Below are positions 8,794-18,686 of a stretch of 64,000 nt of DNA, one piece after another. Location of the stretch: contig JAUZOE010000017.1 in the NCBI GenBank assembly GCA_030706605.1, forward strand, positions 1 to 64,000, in the 5' to 3' direction. A model generated the notes under the pieces. It saw only the letters and a list, made by a program, of their open reading frames with translations, did not search any database and was not told the origin of the DNA. The stretch is from Bacteroidota bacterium (lineage in GTDB: Bacteria; Bacteroidota; Bacteroidia; Chitinophagales; Chitinophagaceae). Positions within the stretch are counted from its first letter, which is position 1; every line of letters starts with the position of its first letter. Position numbers and translations under genes: made by a program.

Positions 8794-10338
8794 TTATAAC
8801 GACTGATGAACTGCCAGTTTTATATGCCTATCTTTTAATCCGCTGCTATTCTGAATGGTAAAATCATCTACTTTATGCAAAACAAAAGCAGGCACTCCCT
8901 GCATTTTCTGAACTTTAATATACCGGAAATTTGCATCTTTTACATCATTCAAAATAAATGGGGGACGAAAATCATCATTTAAAAAGCTGACACTAACATC
9001 ATGCATAACGACATTTTTTACATGCCTGATAAAAAAGCCATAAGCGGGAATGATTCCAAATTTATTGGGATCAGGATACCTTTTTTCAAACTCCGGCACA
9101 TTCACTTCAGCCAGTTCCTTAGTACCGCCTCCTTTATAATAAATATGGATATCGCTCATTTCCAGGTTTTCAATTTCATGCCCGGGAATCCCGCTGATGA
9201 TGGAAGCCGAACTGTCATCCATAGCATTTGCATTATACACATTTACATTACTAATAAAAATCCTCCTGCATTTTCCTATTGCCAGGCTATCGGGTGCCCG
9301 CATCCTGGCACCCAGGCGGATAAAAAACGGAGAATTGGTAATATCCCGCATGGTGATATTGCTCACAGTTATATCTTCAAGTAAAGCTCCATCTACAGAT
9401 TCTAATGCCAGTCCACGACAATGATCAAATACGCAATTAGAAATCGCAATATTCTGGAAACCGCCATTTGACTCTGTGCCCATTTTTATTCTGCCGGTAG
9501 GCGCTTTTCTATAGTCTTTTTTGTAAGTCCCATCCAATACACTTCCCTCAAAGTAGCCACTTACGATACAATTAGTAATTGTCACATTTTTGGTGGGCCT
9601 TGCATAGCCAAGCGCAAAAGAACTCTTCAGGCAAATGCCGTCATCTGAAGGTGAATTGACAGTGCAATTTGAAATGTGAACCCACTGGCAACAGTCGATA
9701 TCCATTCCATCGCGGTTAGTATCCATCATTACATTATCAATGTTCAAATGATCAACACCGGTTGCCAATATACCAAACCATCCGCCATGTTTTATAGTAA
9801 CATCACGTATAATTACATTACGGCATAATAACAAAGCAATCGATTTATTGGCATAATTACTTCCTCCCTTCTTTTCGCCCCCCAGTAAACCCTTTCCCCA
9901 AATCATACCACTGCCCAAAATGGATATATCATGCAAATTTTCTCCCCAGATAAGGCTGTTATGAAAATGGCTATGACCCAAATCCTGGTACTTATCATTA
10001 ATAGCTGGTTCAAGTTTATCATACTCTGATGAGTCTTCTGCAGGAGCTGCAATAATAGTTGCCCCCCGGTCAATATATAAAGTGATATTATTTTCCAGAT
10101 GAATAGAGCCAGTCAGGTAATTCCCTGCAGAGAAATAAACAGTACCTCCGCCTAGAGCCGAAACCGCTTCAATAGTGGAATTAATTGCTTTTGTATCTAA
10201 AGTAGTTCCGTCTCCTTTTGCTCCATAATCTTTTACATTGTAAAATGTAATTTTACTAAGCTGCGCTGCATTTACAGTTAATGAAATAGCTATCAGTAAA
10301 AGAAGATTTACTACTTTCCATTTTTTTAATAATTTCAT
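8794..10338 (-). CDS. GH28 family polygalacturonase-like enzyme (copy A)
   Basis: 514 residues with a signal peptide (to about TVNA-A). The protein is a right-handed beta-helix of the pectinase kind: it opens with VKDYGAKGDG at 35-44, has TNRDGMDID near 207-215 in place of the NTD motif, SDDGICLKS at 231-239 with the catalytic Asp pair 232/233, and GRIKMGTES near 282-290 for the RIK motif. GH28 enzymes hydrolyse alpha-linked galacturonate in homogalacturonan or rhamnogalacturonan, with inversion. The tail carries a long C-terminal beta-helical part. It shares only family-level features with the GH28 at 17075-18667, so the two probably attack different linkages. Neighbours are an alpha/beta hydrolase and an unrecognised secreted protein. 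Confidence 0.92.
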   Translation of the reverse strand: MKLLKKWKVVNLLLLIAISLTVNAAQLSKITFYNVKDYGAKGDGTTLDTKAINSTIEAVSALGGGTVYFSAGNYLTGSIHLENNITLYIDRGATIIAAPAEDSSEYDKLEPAINDKYQDLGHSHFHNSLIWGENLHDISILGSGMIWGKGLLGGEKKGGSNYANKSIALLLCRNVIIRDVTIKHGGWFGILATGVDHLNIDNVMMDTNRDGMDIDCCQWVHISNCTVNSPSDDGICLKSSFALGYARPTKNVTITNCIVSGYFEGSVLDGTYKKDYRKAPTGRIKMGTESNGGFQNIAISNCVFDHCRGLALESVDGALLEDITVSNITMRDITNSPFFIRLGARMRAPDSLAIGKCRRIFISNVNVYNANAMDDSSASIISGIPGHEIENLEMSDIHIYYKGGGTKELAEVNVPEFEKRYPDPNKFGIIPAYGFFIRHVKNVVMHDVSVSFLNDDFRPPFILNDVKDANFRYIKVQKMQGVPAFVLHKVDDFTIQNSSGLKDRHIKLAVHQSL

Positions 10339-10387
10339 TTGCTTATTTTTTAAAAGTTACAAAATATTCTGAACCGGATCGTGGATT

Positions 10388-12556
10388 CTATTTACCCTGG
10401 AATATTTTTATTGATTTTGTTGGATCGGCAATAGTTACATTCATCTTCTCATTTTGGACAGAAATAAAAATATCAGCAAACTTACTCAAATGCAGTATTT
10501 CTTTACCATTCCTTGAAAGTGATAAAAAGCCTGTTGCAGCAAGTTTTTGCAGGTTTCCTCCAGCGTTTACTTTAATGGCGGCTAATCCTTTGTAAATACC
10601 ATTAAAGGTATTGCCATGATCAGTGAAAGAGAAAGTCACCGGGGTGTCTTTTTGTAATGATTCAATACTGGTGAAAGTGTATACTCCTTCTCCATTAGGA
10701 ACACCATCAATAAGATTATTTTTCGGCACACCCAGTTTCTTTACATTATCCAAAGAGAAAGAGGTAGCCACAGCTTTGCTTTCAATATTTTTCCATGTAT
10801 TGGTAATATCATTACCATAATAGTCATTGGTAAAATTTCCTTCCACCAATAACTTTCCTCCTTTATTTACATATTGTTGAAAAAATTTTGTAGTGCTTTT
10901 TTTTGAATACTGAGGATCAAGAAAAATAACAGCATCAAATGTATATCCATGGAGAACGGGCTTGCCATCAGTATTTAATTTTAAACGCCCATCTTCTATT
11001 TCATCCGTTGGAATTGCTGCATTCAAATAGCCATTTTTCCATAATTGAATTGATTTTTGTTCCATTCCAAGTTTGTCATTAATATCATACAGTCCTCTAT
11101 CAGCTTTATTGGGATACCAATTATACATAGCCTCCATGCCATACACCACAAGTAATTTAATGGCAGGAAAAGGTGGATTAAAACGATTTAGCAACCTGGC
11201 ACAGTTCTCCACTTTATTAATTTTTTCCAGCGCCGCAGGTTTATCAATAGAAACACCCCACCCTTGTACATCATTGGCAGCATGATAATGCGTACGAACT
11301 CCATAACGCAGGTCATACAACGCTTTTGTCCATATTCTTTCAAGGCTTTTATTATAATACATATTATACATCGCATTCTCTCTATTGGACATTCCTATCC
11401 CTATCTGAATAGGTGTCGAAGTTTCTTCATCCGTATGGCCATAATCTCTTTTTATATTCCACCAACTCACACCGGTTTGCCATACCTCATCTCCATCAAG
11501 ATTGTTGTGAAAGGTATCGTGTAAACCAATAAAAGTATTTTTGCCATACATCTTCTTACCAAGATCATACATTGCAGCTTCTATTTTTAATGTAGCAGTT
11601 CTTAAAAGACTCATATATTCATTGATGGCTTTAATACGAACAGAAGGTTTTCCTTCAGGAGCATAGCGCATGTCAAAAAGCACGCGGCTCATATCCATAC
11701 CCGTTGTAGCTTTCATTCTTTTAGCCATCGCAATTGAATATAACCGTTCTCTAAATGTATCATGGTTTTTTTTAAGTACTGGTTCTCTTGCAATCAATAG
11801 ATTTTTGTATTCATCCAAACCTATCCCATCGAATGGAATATCAGCATAAGCCTTGAAAGCATTCAATATCATTGATTTGGCCTGTCCAGAAAAATTGCTG
11901 CAATAATTATAATAATGCTGGGTAAGAATATAGGCTGTATAGCCTTTCAGTTTATTACCTGCATTTATAGTTACTTTTACTTCTGTTTTGCTTGTATCAG
12001 CTTTTGCAAGATTCGTTATATCCTTTAATGTTGAAGGATCGTAGAATCCTTCTGAAGTTTTTTTAAAAGCATATACTTTAAACAATTCACTTTTAATAAG
12101 CCCACTCATATTTCGTGCACCCTTTGCTGTGACCCTATAATTTGCGTGGCCATTTTCATTCAATACTACCTCTTCTTCCTGCATCAGGCGATCCGTATTC
12201 TCAACACGGGTACCAAAGTCTCTTTTCCATATTTGCAATCCTATTTTTAAACCTTTTTGATGCGCATAAGCAACGAGATCTTTGAAAATCGGGTGCATTG
12301 TTTTAGAGTCGTAAAAGTTACAACCATTCCGTTCTGTAAGAAAGATCAATGTGTACTTGCTATACCTGGCAAAGCTGTCAATCTTTCCTTTATAAGCCGA
12401 TTTAGACATCATATTGCTGGCAAAGAACCAATAGGCAACTTCAGGATGATTAATGTTTTGGAAAGAATTTACATAGTTAACTTTCATCTCCTGCGCATAA
12501 TTTCCCGAGTGGAAAATTATTAAAAATGAAATCATCAAGATCAGCTTCTTTTTCAT
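10388..12556 (-). CDS. unrecognised secreted protein, probable (beta/alpha)8-barrel glycosidase (copy A)
   Basis: 722 residues with a signal peptide ending near NYAQ. I do not recognise a named family. The N-terminal 450 residues read like a (beta/alpha)8 barrel: strand-like segments end in YWFF, TLIFLTERNG, GLKIGLQIW, PFDGIGLDEY (243-250), FIGLHDTFHN and a Trp-rich VSWWNIKRDYGHTDEE. Glu249 of GLDEY, after a probable fourth strand, is the best acid/base candidate. From about 450 on there is a Rossmann-like part (LLVVYGMEAMYNW, FDAVIFLDPQY, KGGKLLVEGN) similar in layout to the amidotransferase-like domain that follows the barrel in some GH families, then a beta-rich tail. A full-length paralogue of equal size is at 18687-20855. 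Being secreted and inside the locus, it is most likely a glycosidase of unknown type. Confidence 0.7.
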   Translation of the reverse strand: MKKKLILMISFLIIFHSGNYAQEMKVNYVNSFQNINHPEVAYWFFASNMMSKSAYKGKIDSFARYSKYTLIFLTERNGCNFYDSKTMHPIFKDLVAYAHQKGLKIGLQIWKRDFGTRVENTDRLMQEEEVVLNENGHANYRVTAKGARNMSGLIKSELFKVYAFKKTSEGFYDPSTLKDITNLAKADTSKTEVKVTINAGNKLKGYTAYILTQHYYNYCSNFSGQAKSMILNAFKAYADIPFDGIGLDEYKNLLIAREPVLKKNHDTFRERLYSIAMAKRMKATTGMDMSRVLFDMRYAPEGKPSVRIKAINEYMSLLRTATLKIEAAMYDLGKKMYGKNTFIGLHDTFHNNLDGDEVWQTGVSWWNIKRDYGHTDEETSTPIQIGIGMSNRENAMYNMYYNKSLERIWTKALYDLRYGVRTHYHAANDVQGWGVSIDKPAALEKINKVENCARLLNRFNPPFPAIKLLVVYGMEAMYNWYPNKADRGLYDINDKLGMEQKSIQLWKNGYLNAAIPTDEIEDGRLKLNTDGKPVLHGYTFDAVIFLDPQYSKKSTTKFFQQYVNKGGKLLVEGNFTNDYYGNDITNTWKNIESKAVATSFSLDNVKKLGVPKNNLIDGVPNGEGVYTFTSIESLQKDTPVTFSFTDHGNTFNGIYKGLAAIKVNAGGNLQKLAATGFLSLSRNGKEILHLSKFADIFISVQNEKMNVTIADPTKSIKIFQGK

Positions 12557-12635
12557 TTTGATTTTTTATTCTGAATATTTAATTTTTATAGATTATTAAT
12601 CGAAAAGGATCGAACCTTACCAATATTTTTGTCAC

Positions 12636-12673
12636 CTATCTCCTGCTTCCAAGAACATCGCTTTGGGAGATAG
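12636..12673. repeat. inverted repeat, 8-base arms
   Basis: CTATCTCC at 12636-12643 is repeated inverted as GGAGATAG at 12666-12673 with a 22-base loop. It lies in the gap between the esterase gene and the unrecognised protein gene. No T-run follows on either strand, so it may be an RNA stability element or part of the leader of the downstream gene. Confidence 0.4.
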
Positions 12674-12681
12674 CTTCAGGA

Positions 12682-12708
12682 AAAAGACTGTCCCCTGTCT
12701 TTTATTTC
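12682..12708 (-). terminator. possible intrinsic terminator after the esterase gene
   Basis: On the minus strand AAAAGAC and GTCTTTT form a 7-base stem (12697-12703 with 12682-12688) around an 8-base loop, ending in a T-run. It lies about 70 bases after the esterase stop. If used, it would divide the locus into an upstream and a downstream part. Confidence 0.45.
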
Positions 12709-12769
12709 TTTTAAAAGCTAAATCAATTTTTTATTGCTGATTTACCCTATAAAGAAATTTAACTATTTT

Positions 12770-14293
12770 CTATTTACTCTTTTCATCTACTCTTTCTCTT
12801 ATCAAAGTAAGTACACCTTTATCACTCCATTCCTGCATATGACCGGCCATTGCGGTAAATATTATTTTTGCGTCAGACTTTGGATTGGTGGTGGTATCTA
12901 AAAATGCTTTCAGAAACCTTGTGGCCACATTAGAATAAATTCGGTCCATATCACCCGTCCATACCCAAATCTTTCCCTGAAGCCTGGGCCCCAATATTGC
13001 CCAATTTTTTTCCAATACTTTTTTTAGATCATACTTCTCCCATTGTTTGGCAATTAAATGATCTATTTTACCCGTAAAAGGATCAAAGAGTAATGAAGGA
13101 AGACCGTCTTGCCCCCGGGGGCTCCAGGCAGCATTATAAGCACCAAATTGCCCGCCGGAAAGCATGTAATTACCCGTTTTACTTCCAAGGTTTTCGGCCT
13201 CAATCCTGTCTTTTATTGTTCTTTTAATATCTCCATATATGGTACGGTCAGAAGGAGTTAAATATCCAAACCTGTTATAAAAAATGGATTCGTCTTTATA
13301 TATGTTAGTGAGGCCAAAATGTTCAAAATCAACAGGGTCCGGACTATAAGACCAACACCCATCAAAAAAATCAGGATAGAAAATCTGTAATCCTAAGGCC
13401 ACCCAGCCACCTGTTGAATACCCTGTAAGGAAGCGCATGTTGGTTTTCGAATTGTAGTGAACCAGTTTTTCAACTTCAGGTATCAGTTCCTCTGTCAGGG
13501 CTTTTCCACAAGGACCATTGTTATCCGAATCTACCTGGTACGTGTCCCCATAGGGTCCTCGAGAATCTAGGAATACATAGATAATCTGTGGGCCGGCTTT
13601 TGAAAACCACCAATCAGAGAATGGCTTGTTATTCAAAACCTCGTTCACTTGGTTATATCGTCCATTCAACCCGGCAGCCCTGTAACAAATAGGATAGGAT
13701 TTGCCAGGATGATCAAAATATCCGGATGGAAGCAGGATGGAAGCCCTCAGGTAACGGGCTCTGCCAAAGAACTCAGAGAGATATTTGCTCCGGATAACAA
13801 CCGTTTTTACAAATTTATTATTTACAATTTTGTAAGGCTGAATGACATTTTTTAGTGTAAGTGCAACTTCGGTATTAGTGGGAAATTCGAAGGAATCTAC
13901 ATCACTATTCAGGTTTCCGGGCACATTTTCTCCCGCATCATCCGGGTTCTGTTTATAAATTACCTGGCAATAATATTTTTCTGCTGTATACCCTTTTAGC
14001 TCTTCCAACCCACGACTCATAACATTTCTATTTTTTGTATCAATGGTAAAAGCGGAGGATGGATCCCAATTTGCAGGGGTGACTCCAATTGAAATTCCTG
14101 GGCGATCCTGAATTTCACTTTTCAAATGAAGTATCAATCTTCCTCCTTTAAGAAAAGAATCTTTCACCATGGGTGAAACTGAAATTTTTACTTTCAAAGG
14201 AGGAATCTTCTGTGCGCTGGTATGTATGCCTATGAGACATAAGGTAAGGAACAGAAAAATGGAAATATTGCAAGCCGATAATTTTCCTTTCAT
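12770..14293 (-). CDS. secreted esterase of the esterase D / feruloyl esterase fold
   Basis: 507 residues, signal peptide to about TSAQ. Residues 30-165 form an Ig-like or beta-sandwich N-terminal part (VKISVSPMVKDSF...). The remainder is an alpha/beta hydrolase of the putative-esterase type: YLRASILLPSGYF at 181-193, QIIYVFLDSRGPYGDTYQVDS near 236-256, nucleophile elbow GYSTGGW with Ser293, and a GHMQEW segment near the end holding the probable catalytic His. A WTGDMDRIYS segment near 450 could hold the acid. Such proteins deacylate sugars or cleave ferulate-type esters. It precedes the gap with the terminator-like hairpin and follows the GH3 gene by 187 bases. Confidence 0.78.
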   Translation of the reverse strand: MKGKLSACNISIFLFLTLCLIGIHTSAQKIPPLKVKISVSPMVKDSFLKGGRLILHLKSEIQDRPGISIGVTPANWDPSSAFTIDTKNRNVMSRGLEELKGYTAEKYYCQVIYKQNPDDAGENVPGNLNSDVDSFEFPTNTEVALTLKNVIQPYKIVNNKFVKTVVIRSKYLSEFFGRARYLRASILLPSGYFDHPGKSYPICYRAAGLNGRYNQVNEVLNNKPFSDWWFSKAGPQIIYVFLDSRGPYGDTYQVDSDNNGPCGKALTEELIPEVEKLVHYNSKTNMRFLTGYSTGGWVALGLQIFYPDFFDGCWSYSPDPVDFEHFGLTNIYKDESIFYNRFGYLTPSDRTIYGDIKRTIKDRIEAENLGSKTGNYMLSGGQFGAYNAAWSPRGQDGLPSLLFDPFTGKIDHLIAKQWEKYDLKKVLEKNWAILGPRLQGKIWVWTGDMDRIYSNVATRFLKAFLDTTTNPKSDAKIIFTAMAGHMQEWSDKGVLTLIRERVDEKSK

Positions 14294-14480
14294 TAAATTT
14301 TTTTTAATAACATTTTGATCTATTTTAAAAATTACAGAAGCTGTTCACTCAACATTTCTTTCGAATTCTCCTCATAGCTATTCTGATCATTACTGATTCT
14401 GAATTACCTTAAAGTATCCTAAACTTTGTATCCAGCAAAATTTATTGATTGAAGTGTTTGAAATAGTATTTGTTTTATTA

Positions 14481-17057
14481 TCATAATTCAAGCTTTTGCT
14501 TTAATCGTATATCCTCTGATGATGCCCCAACCATAATATCATAAGTACCTTTTGGAGTAATAAACTTATCCTGCTTTTCATCCCAATAATTGAGTTGTGA
14601 TTTTTCAATCTCTACTTGCACGGAAACTGTTTTACCATGCAGGACGTAGACACGGTCAAATCCTTTTAGTTGTTTTATCGGAGTAGGAATATCAAGATCA
14701 GGAAGCTTCACATAGACTTGCGTTACTTCATCACCATCTGTCTTGCCCACATTTTTAACTGTATAGCTCACCTGGAGTTTTGAGCCAATATCTTTCACCT
14801 GCAGATTACTGTAGGTGAAAGTTGTGTAGCTTAGCCCATACCCGAATGGATACAGTGGTTTCCCCTTATAATATTGATAGGTTCTTCCTTTTGTAATGTC
14901 ATAATCATCCATAGATGGCAAATCATCCAGGCTACGGTAGAAGGTGAGTGGTAATCTTCCTGCCGGATTATAGTCCCCGAAAAGCACTTCAGCTACTGCA
15001 GTGCCACCTTCCTGCCCGGGATACCAGGCATCCAGTATTGCGGGAATACTATCATTGATCCAATTTATTGCGATGGAATTACCGGATTCAAGAACAACTA
15101 TCGTATTTGGATTAGCCCGGTATATTTCTTTTATAAATTCTTCCTGATCTTTTGATAAACGTATACTTTCACCATCCTGGCCTTCCCGCTGAAAGTCATA
15201 ATTGACCGCCAAAACAGCTACGGTCATATCGCAATTTTTTGCACTTTGAACAGCTCCCTTAAATAAGTCTGTAAAGTTTTTTTGTTCATCAGGGCCTTTC
15301 CAAAAAAGCTTTGCTGTTGCTTTCCGGGCATGATTAAAATTATCTACCTCTATGTTGTATTCATTGCCAGCTTCCAAAGTTGTTTCAGCGACGTCTGTTA
15401 TAAGTGATTTGTTTCTCCAGGAATCAATAAGTGTCTTTCCGTTAATAATTAACCGGGAGCCATCATGGGCTAATAAACCAAAACTATATTTTCCGGAAAT
15501 AGAGGGTTTGATCTTGCCCACCCACCGAACAGAAAAAGGACTATTCGGAATAAATGGATCGGGAGCCTGGTTGGAAGGATCAAAATTGATATTGCTTTCC
15601 CTCCTTATTTTGGGTTTACCATCTAAATCCATATTAGTATAATATTCAGCCCGCAACCCGTCAGGAAAGAAATCTTTCGAAATAAGTTGAAATCCTTCCA
15701 ATCCATTTACAGGCTTCCATGGAGCATATACAATTTTCACTTTCTTACCTACCCTGTTTTGAATTCCTTCCAGAAGAGAAACCGGTTTACCTGCAGGCAT
15801 ACCACTGTAGGCGCCAAATTCTGTATTGGCTGCATTAATGCCAACCACCGCAATTGATTTGATTCTCTTTAAATTGACCGGCAGCGTATGGTTTTTATTT
15901 TTTAGCAATACGATACTTTCCTTTGCTGCTTCCAAAGCCAATGCTTTATGTTCTGCATCACCAATAACAGAAGGTAAAATTTTATTGTATGGATTTTCTT
16001 TAGAATTGTCAAATAAGCCAAGTTCCATTCTAGCCCGTAATATCCTGTAAGCCGCTGTATCAATATCAGTCTCGGAAACCATTCCTGATTTGTATGCATT
16101 CATCAGTGGTTGAGTATAGATATCGTCACCACACTCTAAATCCAGGCCAGCCTTAATCGAAACCATTGCAGCCAGTTCCTTTGTCTTTACATAATGATGG
16201 CCATCGATAAGATGATCAGGGGCGCCACAATCAGAAACCACATATCCTTTGAATCCCCATTCATCGCGAAGCACTTTTGTTAACAGCCAGGTATTCGCAG
16301 TACAGGGAACTCCATTAACTGCATTGTATGATGACATAATAGCGGCAGCTTTCCCTTCCTGTATACAGGCCTTAAATGCGGGGAAATAATATTCCCGTAG
16401 TGACCTCATTGGAACTAAAGCATTATTTGAATAGCGATCACGTTCTTTATTATAAGCAACAAAATGCTTTGGCGTGGCTACCACTTTAAGGTACTTAGGA
16501 TCATCTCCCTGTAATCCTTTCACAAATTGAACACCCAGCACCGAAGACAAGTAGGGATCTTCTCCATATGTCTCCCCTGTGCGACCCCAGCGCTGATCAC
16601 GTGCCATGTTGACGACAGGCGACCAAAAAGTAAGCAGATCGTTAAATGGCTCCTTTTGTTTTTTCCCCTGCTCCAATTCATTCCATCGGCCTCTTGCCTC
16701 ATCTGATATAGCGGTAGCTATTTTAAATTGAAGTCCCGGATTCCACATGCTTGCCAAACCGATAGCTTGTGGAAATACAGTAAACTTTCCCGGACGCACT
16801 ACGCCATGTAATGCTTCATTTCCATGATAATATTTATCAATGTTCAGGCGGGGTATACCGGGTGAACTGGCGATAAGGAGGCTAACCTTTTCTTCAACTG
16901 TAAGCCTGTTAAGGAGATCATTGATGCGTTCATTTTGTGATGCATTTTCATCAAGATATAAAGGTGAAGACTGACCGAAAACCTGATTTAAAAATAAAGT
17001 CGACAGGAAAACTAAAAGAACTTTCCTAAAGAAACAAGTATAGTTTCTAATCTCCAA
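14481..17057 (-). CDS. GH3 family beta-glycosidase with PA14 insertion
   Basis: 858 residues. Signal peptide 1-29 (ends VFGQ); GH3 N-terminal barrel with GRTGETYGEDPYL at 158-170, KHFVAYNKE near 197-205 and VVSDCGA with nucleophile Asp276; GH3 C-terminal domain interrupted by a PA14 domain at about 465-590 (GLRAEYYTN...DGSRLIING...AKLFWKGP); then REGQDGESI with likely acid/base Glu630, and a fibronectin-III-like end. This layout is usual for beta-glucosidases and beta-xylosidases that cut exo-type residues. The start is TTG at 17055-17057: an in-frame stop lies two codons upstream and no ATG occurs before the signal peptide. It lies 17 bases after a GH28 gene and so is probably co-transcribed. 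Confidence 0.93.
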   Translation of the reverse strand: MEIRNYTCFFRKVLLVFLSTLFLNQVFGQSSPLYLDENASQNERINDLLNRLTVEEKVSLLIASSPGIPRLNIDKYYHGNEALHGVVRPGKFTVFPQAIGLASMWNPGLQFKIATAISDEARGRWNELEQGKKQKEPFNDLLTFWSPVVNMARDQRWGRTGETYGEDPYLSSVLGVQFVKGLQGDDPKYLKVVATPKHFVAYNKERDRYSNNALVPMRSLREYYFPAFKACIQEGKAAAIMSSYNAVNGVPCTANTWLLTKVLRDEWGFKGYVVSDCGAPDHLIDGHHYVKTKELAAMVSIKAGLDLECGDDIYTQPLMNAYKSGMVSETDIDTAAYRILRARMELGLFDNSKENPYNKILPSVIGDAEHKALALEAAKESIVLLKNKNHTLPVNLKRIKSIAVVGINAANTEFGAYSGMPAGKPVSLLEGIQNRVGKKVKIVYAPWKPVNGLEGFQLISKDFFPDGLRAEYYTNMDLDGKPKIRRESNINFDPSNQAPDPFIPNSPFSVRWVGKIKPSISGKYSFGLLAHDGSRLIINGKTLIDSWRNKSLITDVAETTLEAGNEYNIEVDNFNHARKATAKLFWKGPDEQKNFTDLFKGAVQSAKNCDMTVAVLAVNYDFQREGQDGESIRLSKDQEEFIKEIYRANPNTIVVLESGNSIAINWINDSIPAILDAWYPGQEGGTAVAEVLFGDYNPAGRLPLTFYRSLDDLPSMDDYDITKGRTYQYYKGKPLYPFGYGLSYTTFTYSNLQVKDIGSKLQVSYTVKNVGKTDGDEVTQVYVKLPDLDIPTPIKQLKGFDRVYVLHGKTVSVQVEIEKSQLNYWDEKQDKFITPKGTYDIMVGASSEDIRLKQKLEL

Positions 17058-17074
17058 AATTTATAATTTAGATT

Positions 17075-18667
17075 TTATTTATAATTCGTTTTCATAATAC
17101 CCTGGGTCTCACTTACAGGCATATCGATATTTTTAATTACTATATCAGAGGTGTTATTAAAAAGTACAACAGGCATATCTTTAGCCGTAGGGATATCCAC
17201 TCCATTCATTTCAACTCCTTTTACATCATCAAAAACAAAAGCAGGCCTAAAATCACTCTCAAGATATTTTACGGTAATATTTTTGAACTTTATACCTTTT
17301 GCATGGCGCACATAAAATCCCCACGCAGGCAACTCTCCAAACATGGAAAACTCAGGGTACTGTGACGCATTTTCAGGAATTGACGTAATAGAATCCAACG
17401 GAATGTAAGCAATATCTTTACTGGCTCTTCCGCCATAAGTAATTTCAATATTTTCGAGGGTAACATCCTCAACAGGGTATCCGGGGATGCCAACAATAGA
17501 AGAAGGAACGAGATTATACGGCAACCAGGGATGACCAAAAATGTGATAACTCCCGGGGCGTTTGGGCATCTTATCTATACCTGGACGAATATGGTCAGGT
17601 GGGCCTTCAGTTGGATATCCCTGGTCTGGTTTATAAAGCGGAACATCCACTTTTACGTTGGCTATATAAACACCTTTGAGTGTACCCACCTTACCATTTT
17701 TATTCCTTTGGCCCCGGCGAATAAAAATAGCATTGCCGGTATTCCTGGCAAGAATATTTTGAATATCAATATTTTCCAGGTCACCCCCATCCACACATTC
17801 GATAGCAATTGCAGAACGGTAGGTATCAAAAATATTCAGGTTGCGAACCTTGATATTTTTAAAGCCGCCCCCTGACGCAGTGCCCAGCTTAAAAGCGCTT
17901 GCACTTGACCGTATGGTACAGCTATCCACAAATATATTTTCGCAATAAAAGTTTGGATTCCCGGATTTAAGGCAAATGCCATCATCAGCAGAATTAATAA
18001 AACAGTTTTTAATTATTACGTTTTTAGAATCCGTTACATCTAACCCATCGTTATTCCAGTAAGCGGTACTTTGCACTTTAATGCCTTCAATGGTAAGGTT
18101 GTTACACTCTGTATAATTTTGAACCCAGGCTGATGAATTTTTAAGTGTAATACCAGAAATGTGCACATCCGTGCAATTATCAATTGAAAGGATAAATGTC
18201 CTTTCACCTTCGCCAGGTCTCTTTACTAACCAGGTGGAGTCTTTATGATTTATTTCGCCACTTCTCAATTTTTTAAAAATATCCAACAACAGTTCATGTG
18301 CCTGGCCATCAATAATTCCCGGCCCCGTAATAGAAATATTTTTTTGGCTCTTTGCCTCAATCAGTCCGCCCCGTTCACCTGTGTACTCGTTTCTATCCGT
18401 GGGACCAAGTAAACAAGCTCCCTGTTCTAAATGCAAATCTACTCCTGACTTCAAAAAAATAGTACCGGTCATAAAATTGCCCAGCGGAACAATTACCCTC
18501 CCCCCTCCTTTGGCAGCAACCACGTCTATGGCCTTTTGAATGTACCTGGCATTATTTGTTATCCCATCTGCAAGAGCTCCATATGATGTGATTCTCGTAT
18601 CATTATTATTAGTAAATCCTGTCAATAAATAAAGTGACAGGATTGCGCTCAACCAGGTGGTTTTCAT
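17075..18667 (-). CDS. GH28 family polygalacturonase-like enzyme (copy B)
   Basis: 530 residues, short signal peptide (to about FTNN). Beta-helix with pectinase signatures: ITSYGALADG at 26-35, NNDGLDVTD near 205-213, ADDGICLKSG at 227-236 with the Asp pair 228/229, and FKLGTASGGG near 259-268 in place of the RIK-type motif (Lys260 remains). The absence of the usual Arg before that Lys suggests an exo-acting or unusual galacturonidase. It lies 19 bases after the second unrecognised 722-residue protein and 17 before the GH3 gene. Cleaves alpha-galacturonate linkages by family knowledge; exact linkage unknown. Confidence 0.9.
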   Translation of the reverse strand: MKTTWLSAILSLYLLTGFTNNNDTRITSYGALADGITNNARYIQKAIDVVAAKGGGRVIVPLGNFMTGTIFLKSGVDLHLEQGACLLGPTDRNEYTGERGGLIEAKSQKNISITGPGIIDGQAHELLLDIFKKLRSGEINHKDSTWLVKRPGEGERTFILSIDNCTDVHISGITLKNSSAWVQNYTECNNLTIEGIKVQSTAYWNNDGLDVTDSKNVIIKNCFINSADDGICLKSGNPNFYCENIFVDSCTIRSSASAFKLGTASGGGFKNIKVRNLNIFDTYRSAIAIECVDGGDLENIDIQNILARNTGNAIFIRRGQRNKNGKVGTLKGVYIANVKVDVPLYKPDQGYPTEGPPDHIRPGIDKMPKRPGSYHIFGHPWLPYNLVPSSIVGIPGYPVEDVTLENIEITYGGRASKDIAYIPLDSITSIPENASQYPEFSMFGELPAWGFYVRHAKGIKFKNITVKYLESDFRPAFVFDDVKGVEMNGVDIPTAKDMPVVLFNNTSDIVIKNIDMPVSETQGIMKTNYK

Positions 18668-18686
18668 TATTATTTCTTTTTAAAAG